Below, piece after piece: positions 29,086 through 40,215 of a stretch of DNA of 64,000 bases; position 1 is the stretch's first letter, and the number at the start of each line of letters is the position of its first letter. The notes beneath the pieces are model-generated. The model was not told where the DNA came from. It was given only the letters and a program-made list of their open reading frames with translations, and did no database searches. The stretch lies in the NCBI RefSeq assembly GCF_041296385.1, contig NW_027183790.1, positions 1 through 64,000 on the forward strand, in the 5' to 3' direction. The position numbers and the translations under genes were made by a program. This stretch comes from Aphelocoma coerulescens (taxonomy: Eukaryota; Chordata; Aves; Passeriformes; Corvidae).

Positions 29086-31353
29086 GGCTCTCCTGGGAGC
29101 CACGGGTCACAAAGCACCGTGGGCTCTGTGCAGCCCCGCTGTGTCACAATGGCCGCTGGCTTCCACGAGCCCCCGCAGTGTCCCAGTGGGCCCCGTGGCT
29201 TTAGGAGTGGGTGGCTGGGAGTTGGTGCCAGCGGCTGGGGGAGCAGCAGCAGGGACTGTGTGTGGACAGTGCCATGGCCACTTGTGTGGCCACTGGTGTC
29301 TCTGTGCCAGGCACAGCCGTGGTGTGTAACACCGGCTCTGGGTCCTTTGGCTGTGCAGGTGGCAGTCACGGCCTGGAGCAGGGCTGCTCCCGGGGGACAG
29401 CCTGGGGCAGGAGGCTGCTGGAGATTCATTCCCCACACTCCTTGTCATGAGGTGCTCAGAGTGATTGGAAAGGCTGTTGGCAGCAGGCAGTTCTCTGGGT
29501 TCAAGCTGTGGAGGTGTCAGCGGGAATGCAAAGGCCAAGCTGGTGAGCCTTTTGTCCTGGTGCCTTTAGTGTGTGAGCAGTCCCTGGTGCCGTTGTCTTT
29601 GGATCCTGAGTGTGGGAGAGGCAAGGCTTAGGATGGTGCGTAGAGCTGAGAAGGAAAGTGCCGAGAGCAGCGTGTGTGCTGCTGCTTTGAGGGGTGCAGT
29701 TGAAGTTGTAGGCAGCAAGAGCTTTCTCAGCTGGCCCTTTTGTGAGCTCTGCTTTTGCCAGATGACTTCCATCTTACCCTCTTACCATCTTAGCCTCTCA
29801 TTTTTGCATATCCCAAACCCCCTTCCAAACATCCAGCAGCTGCTTGTAAAGAAGAAGTCCTAGAACAAAAAGCCAGTGCTGCCTTTCATAGCCCCTTTGC
29901 TGTCTATGAAGTAGAGGAAAGAAGCTAGTGAGACGCACTTTCTTTCTCAACTCCATAGAGCGCATCCTTCTCTCAAGGTGGCAGAGTCCTTGGCGGAAGT
30001 GAAGCATCTGCAGCTGCAGTTCAGACTGAGAGATGTGCCAGGACAGGAAACATTTGCTGACCTTCCCTGTTCCCTGTGCAACATGATTCTCGCATCCCAG
30101 TCACTTTCACATACCTTCGGTATCCCTGAGTCCAAGCAGCTAAAGCTCACAGAGACAGAAGTGTCAGGAAGGAAAACGTTGCAAAAGCACCCCCTTCTCT
30201 TATCAGCATATAAATTGTGCACAACAGGCTGCGGCACCGAACCTTCCTTCTCAGATAGACATGCCATCACACTTTTCACTCTTGCAGCTCGGTTGAAAAG
30301 CTCCAGCAGCTGCTCCCGCAATAGCAAAAGGTTCTAGAAGTGAAAGCCAGTTTGGGGCTGCACCTTCTCCTTGCCGCATGTAAGCCACACCAAACTCCCT
30401 GATGCACTCTGTCCTCCCCTTCTCAAAGGAGTAGACGGTGGCATCAGGACACACCTGTGTCCCAGCAGCTGGGTGCCCAGCCGGGAGCAGGAGCAGGGCT
30501 GGGGCTGCTCCCAAAGTTGCCCCGCCCCAATGCCAGAGCCGGACATATGCTGAGGGGGGGCTGGATCAGGCTTTATTGTCCAGCTGCATGCCAGGAGTGA
30601 GCACAAAATCTACCTGCATTCTCTGCAGCATGCCATCCTGGAGCAGAGCCATTGCCAAAGGAAGCCGTGAGCCCGTGCCAAGCCAGTGCCGGAGTGGGAT
30701 CCTAGCAGCACCTGTGGAAGCCGGGAGAGAGGAGCCCACCTGGAGCAGGTTCGTGCAGGATTAATCATCCCGTGGCTTCCCACCAGGGTCCTGTTGCTTC
30801 CAAAAGGCCCCACAGTGTCACTGTGGCCCCTCGGTTCCACCAGGTTCCATAGCGTCACTGTGGTGCCCAGGGTTCCGTCAGCTTCGCCAGCATCCCCACG
30901 GTCTGCAGAGCTCCCCGAGCTTCTGTGGTGTCACAGTGGAGGCAGGGTTGCATCAGGTTCCATAGCATCAGCACGGTCTCCAGGGCTCCCAGAGGTTCTG
31001 TGGTGTCACAGTGGAGGCAGGGTTGCATCAGGTTCCATAGCATCACCACAGTCTCCAGGGCTCCCTGAGCTTCTGTGGTGTCACAGAGGAGGCAGGGTTG
31101 CATCAGGTTCCATAGCATCAGCACGGTCTCCAGGGCTCCCAGAGGTTCTGTGGTGTCACAGTGGAGGCAGGGTTGCATCAGGTTCCATAGCATCACCACG
31201 GTCTCCAGGGCTCCAAGAGCTTCTGTGGTGTCACAGAGGAGGCAGGGTTGCATCAGGTTCAATAGCATCAGCACGGTCTCCAGGGCTCCCCTGAGCTTCT
31301 GTGGTGGTGTCACAGAGGAGCCAGGCTTCCTCGTAGTTCCCCAGCATCACAAA
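29086..31353. repeat. monomer 5 (HOR position 1)
   Basis: Five subrepeats at about 30922-31297. Marks: GAGGTGTCAG near 29511, CGTTGCAAAAG near 30178, and TCCTCGTAG near 31330 at the end; the last is specific to HOR position 1. Confidence 0.93.
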
Positions 31354-33546
31354 GGCTCTCCTGGGAGCCACGGGTCACAAAGCACCGTGGGCTCTGTGCA
31401 GCCCCGCTGTGTCACAATGGCCGCTGGCTTCCACGAGCCCCCGCAGTGTCCCAGTGGGCCCCGTGGCTTTAGGAGTGGGTGGCTGGGAGTTGGTGCCAGC
31501 GGCTGGGGGAGCAGCAGCAGGGACTGTGTGTGGACAGTGCCATGGCCACTTGTGTGGCCACTGGTGTCTCTGTGCCAGGCACAGCCGTGGTGTGTAACAC
31601 CGGCTCTGGGTCCTTTGGCTGTGCAGGTGGCAGTCACGGCCTGGAGCAGGGCTGCTCCCGGGGGACAGCCTGGGGCAGGAGGCTGCTGGAGATTCATTCC
31701 CCACACTCCTTGTCATGAGGTGCTCAGAGTGATTGGAAAGGCTGTTGGCAGCAGGCAGTTCTCTGGGTTCAAGCTGTGGAGCTGTCAGCGGGAATGCAAA
31801 GGCCAAGCTGGTGAGCCTTTTGTCCTGGTGCCTTTAGTGTGTGAGCAGTCCCTGGTGCCGTTGTCTTTGGATCCTGAGTGTGGGAGAGGCAAGGCTTAGG
31901 ATGGTGCGTAGAGCTGAGAAGGAAAGTGCCGAGAGCAGCGTGTGTGCTGCTGCTTTGAGGGGTGCAGTTGAAGTTGTAGGCAGCAAGAGCTTTCTCAGCT
32001 GGCCCTTTTGTGAGCTCTGCTTTTGCCAGATGACTTCCATCTTACCCTCTTACCATCTTAGCCTCTCATTTTTGCATATCCCAAACCCCCTTCCAAACAT
32101 CCAGCAGCTGCTTGTAAAGAAGAAGTCCTAGAACAAAAAGCCAGTGCTGCCTTTCATAGCCCCTTTGCTGTCTATGAAGTAGAGGAAAGAAGCTAGTGAG
32201 ACGCACTTTCTTTCTCAACTCCATAGAGCGCATCCTTCTCTCAAGGTGGCAGAGTCCTTGGCGGAAGTGAAGCATCTGCAGCTGCAGTTCAGACTGAGAG
32301 ATGTGCCAGGACAGGAAACATTTGCTGACCTTCCCTGTTCCCTGTGCAACATGATTCTCGCATCCCAGTCACTTTCACATACCTTCGGTATCCCTGAGTC
32401 CAAGCAGCTAAAGCTCACAGAGACAGAAGTGTCAGGAAGGAAAACGTTCCAAAAGCACCCCCTTCTCTTATCAGCATATAAATTGTGCACAACAGGCTGC
32501 GGCACCGAACCTTCCTTCTCAGATAGCCATGCCATCACACTTTTCACTCTTGCAGCTCGGTTGAAAAGCTCCAGCAGCTGCTCCCGCAATAGCAAAAGGT
32601 TCTAGAAGTGAAAGCCAGTTTGGGGCTGCACCTTCTCCTTGCCGCATGTAAGCCACACCAAACTCCCTGATGCACTCTGTCCTCCCCTTCTCAAAGGAGT
32701 AGACGGTGGCATCAGGACACACCTGTGTCCCAGCAGCTGGGTGCCCAGCCGGGAGCAGGAGCAGGGCTGGGGCTGCTCCCAAAGTTGCCCCGCCCCAATG
32801 CCAGAGCCGGACATATGCTGAGGGGGGGCTGGATCAGGCTTTATTGTCCAGCTGCATGCCAGGAGTGAGCACAAAATCTACCTGCATTCTCTGCAGCATG
32901 CCATCCTGGAGCAGAGCCATTGCCAAAGGAAGCCGTCAGCCCGTGCCAAGCCAGTGCCGGAGTGGGATCCTAGCAGCACCTGTGGAAGCCGGGAGAGAGG
33001 AGCCCACCTGGAGCAGGTTCGTGCAGGATTAATCATCCCGTGGCTTCCCACCAGGGTCCTGTTGCTTCCAAAAGGCCCCACAGTGTCACTGTGGCCCCTC
33101 GGTTCCACCAGGTTCCATAGCGTCACTGTGGTGCCCAGGGTTCCGTCAGCTTCGCCAGCATCCCCACGGTCTGCAGAGCTCCCCGAGCTTCTGTGGTGTC
33201 ACAGTGGAGGCAGGGTTGCATCAGGTTCCATAGCATCAGCACGGTCTCCAGGGCTCCCAGAGGTTCTGTGGTGTCACAGTGGAGGCAGGGTTGCATCAGG
33301 TTCCATAGCATCACCACAGTCTCCAGGGCTCCCAGAGGTTCTGTGGTGTCACAGTGGAGGCAGGGTTGCATCAGGTTCCATAGCATCACCACAGTCTCCA
33401 GGGCTCCCTGAGCTTCTGTGGTGTCACAGAGGAGGCAGGGTTGCATCAGGTTCAATAGCATCAGCACGGTCTCCAGGGCTCCCCTGAGCTTCTGTGGTGG
33501 TGTCACAGAGGAGCCAGGCTTCCTTGTAGTTCCCCAGCATCACAAA
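31354..33546. repeat. monomer 6 (HOR position 2)
   Basis: Four subrepeats at about 33190-33490. Marks: CGTTCCAAAAG near 32444, GATAGCCATG near 32522 (GATAGACATG elsewhere) and CCGTCAGCCC near 32936. Confidence 0.93.
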
Positions 33547-35814
33547 GGCTCTCCTGGGAGCCACGGGTCACAAAGCACCGTGGGCTCTGTGCAGCCCCGC
33601 TGTGTCACAATGGCCGCTGGCTTCCACGAGCCCCCGCAGTGTCCCAGTGGGCCCCGTGGCTTTAGGAGTGGGTGGCTGGGAGTTGGTGCCAGCGGCTGGG
33701 GGAGCAGCAGCAGGGACTGTGTGTGGACAGTGCCATGGCCACTTGTGTGGCCACTGGTGTCTCTGTGCCAGGCACAGCCGTGGTGTGTAACACCGGCTCT
33801 GGGTCCTTTGGCTGTGCAGGTGGCAGTCACGGCCTGGAGCAGGGCTGCTCCCGGGGGACAGCCTGGGGCAGGAGGCTGCTGGAGATTCATTCCCCACACT
33901 CCTTGTCATGAGGTGCTCAGAGTGATTGGAAAGGCTGTTGGCAGCAGGCAGTTCTCTGGGTTCAAGCTGTGGAGCTGTCAGCGGGAATGCAAAGGCCAAG
34001 CTGGTGAGCCTTTTGTCCTGGTGCCTTTAGTGTGTGAGCAGTCCCTGGTGCCGTTGTCTTTGGATCCTGAGTGTGGGAGAGGCAAGGCTTAGGATGGTGC
34101 GTAGAGCTGAGAAGGAAAGTGCCGAGAGCAGCGTGTGTGCTGCTGCTTTGAGGGGTGCAGTTGAAGTTGTAGGCAGCAAGAGCTTTCTCAGCTGGCCCTT
34201 TTGTGAGCTCTGCTTTTGCCAGATGACTTCCATCTTACCCTCTTACCATCTTAGCCTCTCATTTTTGCATATCCCAAACCCCCTTCCAAACATCCAGCAG
34301 CTGCTTGTAAAGAAGAAGTCCTAGAACAAAAAGCCAGTGCTGCCTTTCATAGCCCCTTTGCTGTCTATGAAGTAGAGGAAAGAAGCTAGTGAGACGCACT
34401 TTCTTTCTCAACTCCATAGAGCGCATCCTTCTCTCAAGGTGGCAGAGTCCTTGGCGGAAGTGAAGCATCTGCAGCTGCAGTTCAGACTGAGAGATGTGCC
34501 AGGACAGGAAACATTTGCTGACCTTCCCTGTTCCCTGTGCAACATGATTCTCGCATCCCAGTCACTTTCACACACCTTCGGTATCCCTGAGTCCAAGCAG
34601 CTAAAGCTCACAGAGACAGAAGTGTCAGGAAGGAAAACGTTGCAAAAGCACCCCCTTCTCTTATCAGCATATAAATTGTGCACAACAGGCTGCGGCACCG
34701 AACCTTCCTTCTCAGATAGACATGCCATCACACTTTTCACTCTTGCAGCTCGGTTGAAAAGCTCCAGCAGCTGCTCCCGCAATAGCAAAAGGTTCTAGAA
34801 GTGAAAGCCAGTTTGGGGCTGCACCTTCTCCTTGCCGCATGTAAGCCACACCAAACTCCCTGATGCACTCTGTCCTCCCCTTCTCAAAGGAGTAGACGGT
34901 GGCATCAGGACACACCTGTGTCCCAGCAGCTGGGTGCCCAGCCGGGAGCAGGAGCAGGGCTGGGGCTGCTCCCAAAGTTGCCCCGCCCCAATGCCAGAGC
35001 CGGACATATGCTGAGGGGGGGCTGGATCAGGCTTTATTGTCCAGCTGCATGCCAGGAGTGAGCACAAAATCTACCTGCATTCTCTGCAGCATGCCATCCT
35101 GGAGCAGAGCCATTGCCAAAGGAAGCCGTGAGCCCGTGCCAAGCCAGTGCCGGAGTGGGATCCTAGCAGCACCTGTGGAAGCCGGGAGAGAGGAGCCCAC
35201 CTGGAGCAGGTTCGTGCAGGATTAATCATCCCGTGGCTTCCCACCAGGGTCCTGTTGCTTCCAAAAGGCCCCACAGTGTCACTGTGGCCCCTCGGTTCCA
35301 CCAGGTTCCATAGCGTCACTGTGGTGCCCAGGGTTCCGTCAGCTTCGCCAGCATCCCCACGGTCTGCAGAGCTCCCCGAGCTTCTGTGGTGTCACAGTGG
35401 AGGCAGGGTTGCATCAGGTTCCATAGCATCAGCACGGTCTCCAGGGCTCCCAGAGGTTCTGTGGTGTCACAGTGGAGGCAGGGTTGCATCAGGTTCCATA
35501 GCATCACCACAGTCTCCAGGGCTCCCTGAGCTTCTGTGGTGTCACAGTGGAGGCAGGGTTGCATCAGGTTCCATAGCATCAGCACGGTCTCCAGGGCTCC
35601 CAGAGGTTCTGTGGTGTCACAGAGGAGGCAGGGTTGCATCAGGTTCCATAGCATCACCACGGTCTCCAGGGCTCCAAGAGCTTCTGTGGTGTCACAGAGG
35701 AGGCAGGGTTGCATCAGGTTCAATAGCATCAGCACGGTCTCCAGGGCTCCCCTGAGCTTCTGTGGTGGTGTCACAGAGGAGCCAGGCTTCCTTGTAGTTC
35801 CCCAGCATCACAAA
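33547..35814. repeat. monomer 7 (HOR position 3)
   Basis: Five subrepeats at about 35383-35758. Marks: CGTTGCAAAAG, CCGTGAGCCC, and TTTCACACACC near 34566 where positions 1, 2 and 4 have TTTCACATACC. Confidence 0.93.
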
Positions 35815-38082
35815 GGCTCTCCTGGGAGCCACGGGTCACAAAGCACCGTGGGCTCTGTGCAGCCCCGCTGTGTCACAATGGCCGCTGGCTTCCACGAGCC
35901 CCCGCAGTGTCCCAGTGGGCCCCGTGGCTTTAGGAGTGGGTGGCTGGGAGTTGGTGCCAGCGGCTGGGGGAGCAGCAGCAGGGACTGTGTGTGGACAGTG
36001 CCATGGCCACTTGTGTGGCCACTGGTGTCTCTGTGCCAGGCACAGCCGTGGTGTGTAACACCGGCTCTGGGTCCTTTGGCTGTGCAGGTGGCAGTCACGG
36101 CCTGGAGCAGGGCTGCTCCCGGGGGACAGCCTGGGGCAGGAGGCTGCTGGAGATTCATTCCCCACACTCCTTGTCATGAGGTGCTCAGAGTGATTGGAAA
36201 GGCTGTTGGCAGCAGGCAGTTCTCTGGGTTCAAGCTGTGGAGCTGTCAGCGGGAATGCAAAGGCCAAGCTGGTGAGCCTTTTGTCCTGGTGCCTTTAGTG
36301 TGTGAGCAGTCCCTGGTGCCGTTGTCTTTGGATCCTGAGTGTGGGAGAGGCAAGGCTTAGGATGGTGCGTAGAGCTGAGAAGGAAAGTGCCGAGAGCAGC
36401 GTGTGTGCTGCTGCTTTGAGGGGTGCAGTTGAAGTTGTAGGCAGCAAGAGCTTTCTCAGCTGGCCCTTTTGTGAGCTCTGCTTTTGCCAGATGACTTCCA
36501 TCTTACCCTCTTACCATCTTAGCCTCTCATTTTTGCATATCCCAAACCCCCTTCCAAACATCCAGCAGCTGCTTGTAAAGAAGAAGTCCTAGAACAAAAA
36601 GCCAGTGCTGCCTTTCATAGCCCCTTTGCTGTCTATGAAGTAGAGGAAAGAAGCTAGTGAGACGCACTTTCTTTCTCAACTCCATAGAGCGCATCCTTCT
36701 CTCAAGGTGGCAGAGTCCTTGGCGGAAGTGAAGCATCTGCAGCTGCAGTTCAGACTGAGAGATGTGCCAGGACAGGAAACATTTGCTGACCTTCCCTGTT
36801 CCCTGTGCAACATGATTCTCGCATCCCAGTCACTTTCACATACCTTCGGTATCCCTGAGTCCAAGCAGCTAAAGCTCACAGAGACAGAAGTGTCAGGAAG
36901 GAAAACGTTGCAAAAGCACCCCCTTCTCTTATCAGCATATAAATTGTGCACAACAGGCTGCGGCACCGAACCTTCCTTCTCAGATAGACATGCCATCACA
37001 CTTTTCACTCTTGCAGCTCGGTTGAAAAGCTCCAGCAGCTGCTCCCGCAATAGCAAAAGGTTCTAGAAGTGAAAGCCAGTTTGGGGCTGCACCTTCTCCT
37101 TGCCGCATGTAAGCCACACCAAACTCCCTGATGCACTCTGTCCTCCCCTTCTCAAAGGAGTAGACGGTGGCATCAGGACACACCTGTGTCCCAGCAGCTG
37201 GGTGCCCAGCCGGGAGCAGGAGCAGGGCTGGGGCTGCTCCCAAAGTTGCCCCGCCCCAATGCCAGAGCCGGACATATGCTGAGGGGGGGCTGGATCAGGC
37301 TTTATTGTCCAGCTGCATGCCAGGAGTGAGCACAAAATCTACCTGCATTCTCTGCAGCATGCCATCCTGGAGCAGAGCCATTGCCAAAGGAAGCCGTGAG
37401 CCCGTGCCAAGCCAGTGCCGGAGTGGGATCCTAGCAGCACCTGTGGAAGCCGGGAGAGAGGAGCCCACCTGGAGCAGGTTCGTGCAGGATTAATCATCCC
37501 GTGGCTTCCCACCAGGGTCCTGTTGCTTCCAAAAGGCCCCACAGTGTCACTGTGGCCCCTCGGTTCCACCAGGTTCCATAGCGTCACTGTGGTGCCCAGG
37601 GTTCCGTCAGCTTCGCCAGCATCCCCACGGTCTGCAGAGCTCCCCGAGCTTCTGTGGTGTCACAGTGGAGGCAGGGTTGCATCAGGTTCCATAGCATCAG
37701 CACGGTCTCCAGGGCTCCCAGAGGTTCTGTGGTGTCACAGTGGAGGCAGGGTTGCATCAGGTTCCATAGCATCACCACAGTCTCCAGGGCTCCCTGAGCT
37801 TCTGTGGTGTCACAGTGGAGGCAGGGTTGCATCAGGTTCCATAGCATCAGCACGGTCTCCAGGGCTCCCAGAGGTTCTGTGGTGTCACAGAGGAGGCAGG
37901 GTTGCATCAGGTTCCATAGCATCAGCACGGTCTCCAGGGCTCCAAGAGCTTCTGTGGTGTCACAGAGGAGGCAGGGTTGCATCAGGTTCAATAGCATCAG
38001 CACGGTCTCCAGGGCTCCCCTGAGCTTCTGTGGTGGTGTCACAGAGGAGCCAGGCTTCCTTGTAGTTCCCCAGCATCACAAA
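35815..38082. repeat. monomer 8 (HOR position 4, before ERV copy 2)
   Basis: Five subrepeats at about 37651-38026. Marks: CGTTGCAAAAG, CCGTGAGCCC. It ends in ATCACAAA at the ERV copy 2 boundary. Confidence 0.93.
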
Positions 38083-38914
38083 TGTCGAAATTGATGGCGA
38101 TGATGGTGATGAGGGTGTGGGTTCGGTCGGGCCCGGCTGGAGATGGACGGCGACGAGAGATCTCTATAAGCAGGTCTTTGGAGCATGCAGTTTATTGCAG
38201 AGGGCGTGGGTACAGGGGCACTGCTTAGAGCTGCCAGCTGCAGCTCCAAGCAGGCCCAAGGTGTAAGAGAGGGAGAGAGAGTGAGCGAGAGAGCTAGAGC
38301 AAGAGGCTGAGAGCTAAGAGTGTAAAGAGCAAGAGAGACAAACTAAGAGGAGAGCTGAATTAAGAGGAAGAAGAAGAGCAAGAGAGTTACTAAGAGAGCT
38401 ACTAAGAGGAGAAGAGCATTACTAAGAGAGCTACTAAGAGAGTTACTAAGAGCGTTACTAAGAGGAGAAGAGCATTACTAAGAGGAGAGGAGTTAAGAGA
38501 GCGAGGAGCTTGTTACAATACAATAAATCATCTTCTGTAGTGAATATTCTAATTCTCAGTAGCCAATCTAATACAAGGTACAAATCCTATAGCATTTACA
38601 TACAGCCTATAAGAGTTCTTACATTACCATAGAGTGTTACATTTTAACTTCTAAAAACTACTCTTTGGACCCCTTCTGCTGAGCTAGTAGGGTCTGCTCT
38701 GACCCTTGGACCTGTCTGCAAGCAGAGGGTATTGTTCAATCAAGAGGGGATTACCTTCAGCCGGCTATACCATTGTTTTCCAGTTGTTCAGTAACTAAGA
38801 CTCTATATCTCAAAGATGGCCTTCATTTCGATGTCGCTCACAGTTTTCATATTCCCAGAATCTTTTGTTAGGCAATCATATTTATAAGGCTTTCCTGTTT
38901 CATCTTCCCCAACA
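38083..38914 (-). repeat. 3' LTR of ERV copy 2
   Basis: 832 bp, same layout as the copy 1 LTR, with the purine-rich minisatellite and the env tail in U3. Confidence 0.92.
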
Positions 38915-40161
38915 TCTCCCCCGTTCTGATGAACAACTAAGATATTAGATACAGTCCTACTCGTTATTTTTTGCACACACTGAAGCATACAAGGTACTGC
39001 TACTAAAACTATAATTATTACTACTAGAATAATCAAGCCTATTTTACAGAGTTCCCTTAGCCAAGGTGCAAAGCTCCAATCATCAAACAAACTGTCCAGC
39101 CAAGACGGGTCATCTGTTCTAATTTGGTTAGCTAGATCCTTTAGGTTTTGTAGCTGTTTGTGAATGGAAACAGAATGATCGGATAAGTTCATACAGCATA
39201 ATCCTTCAAAATCTTCACAGCCGTGCCCATGTGCTAATAAAAGATAATCAACGGCAGCTCTATTTTGTAAAGTGGCATGTCTGACTGCCTCTTCATCGGT
39301 TAACAGATCACTGATCATAGTAGAGGTGGCATTTACCTCCTTGCTGAGCCAACATCCCAACTTGTTTAACTGTTTTAAAGCAATTGAGGAGCTTAACTGA
39401 GGTAGAAAAATGCTTGCAACAATTGATTTTCCAGAGTTCCAAGGGTGGAAGTCACTATCACAGTCACTATCGTACTGATGTCCCCAGGAAGATCTGATCT
39501 TTCTGCTTTTCTTTTTGATTACCTCTTTGACACTGGGAGCAATAATTGTAAGTTGTCCCAGAGCACAAGGGCCACCATCTATTTTTGAAGGTATACCTTG
39601 CCAGGCCCTGTCTCCACAGATGAGCCAAATTCCTCTGGGGAATCGAATAGGAAGTTTGCTAAAACGATCTGCATGAGGTTCGTCATATATAAGAAGCTTA
39701 ACTTGACTACACCAAGAAGTTACATTGCTATAAGCTGGGTGATATGGGGTAACATTTAAATGGGGACCGTTTTCTCCTTGAAAGTGAAAGAAATAGCAGG
39801 TATCCATAGTTAACGAACCTAGGATTTCTAGCTCTTGAAGGTCAGATTTATCAATTTTAGAATTATCAATATAAGTTTGGTGTCTATGGCTGGGAGTTGG
39901 AGATACATGATGATCGTCATATGGCCAATACTTATCAAGAGTAATATTATCAAAACCTTCTGGAAGAGGTACTCCAACTAAACAGGTTGAAAAAGGTTTG
40001 TCAGGGCTTGTGTCAGATAGACAGATGGTATCGGAGCCTGCGGATTTGGCTAAAGCAACCCAGACATTTGTCTTTGGTTGATTCACAGGTAAAGCTTCAC
40101 TACAAAAACTAAAACAAAAGAATAAAAGCAACATGCACGCGCGCAAATGAGAAAACTCCAT
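38803..40161 (-). CDS. env: alpharetrovirus-like envelope glycoprotein, ERV copy 2 (452 codons)
   Basis: ATG at 40161. It encodes the same protein as copy 1: signal peptide, RKIR cleavage motif at 220-223, CX6CC at 315-323, and a membrane span at about 372-392. The frame is intact although the Gag-integrase frame upstream of it is broken in this copy. Confidence 0.92.
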   Translation of the reverse strand: MEFSHLRACMLLLFFCFSFCSEALPVNQPKTNVWVALAKSAGSDTICLSDTSPDKPFSTCLVGVPLPEGFDNITLDKYWPYDDHHVSPTPSHRHQTYIDNSKIDKSDLQELEILGSLTMDTCYFFHFQGENGPHLNVTPYHPAYSNVTSWCSQVKLLIYDEPHADRFSKLPIRFPRGIWLICGDRAWQGIPSKIDGGPCALGQLTIIAPSVKEVIKKKSRKIRSSWGHQYDSDCDSDFHPWNSGKSIVASIFLPQLSSSIALKQLNKLGCWLSKEVNATSTMISDLLTDEEAVRHATLQNRAAVDYLLLAHGHGCEDFEGLCCMNLSDHSVSIHKQLQNLKDLANQIRTDDPSWLDSLFDDWSFAPWLRELCKIGLIILVVIIIVLVAVPCMLQCVQKITSRTVSNILVVHQNGGDVGEDETGKPYKYDCLTKDSGNMKTVSDIEMKAIFEI

Positions 40162-40215
40162 TCTTTTCTTGAGCTGTTTTTGGCAGATCACTTTCTTCTG
40201 GTGATTCTGCGCAGT

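Larger units (their letters stand above)
22979..38082. repeat. higher-order repeat unit 1 (15,104 bp)
   Basis: One 6.1-kb ERV (22979-29080) followed by the ACAAA target copy and four satellite monomers with subrepeat counts 5-4-5-5. The next unit begins at 38083 with the same ERV end, so the whole ERV plus four monomers is the repeating unit. Confidence 0.95.
29086..38082. repeat. satellite array II: four monomers of HOR unit 1
   Basis: Monomers 29086-31353, 31354-33546, 33547-35814 and 35815-38082 (2268, 2193, 2268, 2268 bp). It resumes exactly where monomer 4 was interrupted and runs to the insertion point of ERV copy 2. Confidence 0.95.

Noticed and set aside
16150..38082. Regular repeats as a CRISPR array
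   Set aside because: The 75-bp units are contiguous without unique spacers, and the context is a eukaryotic satellite.
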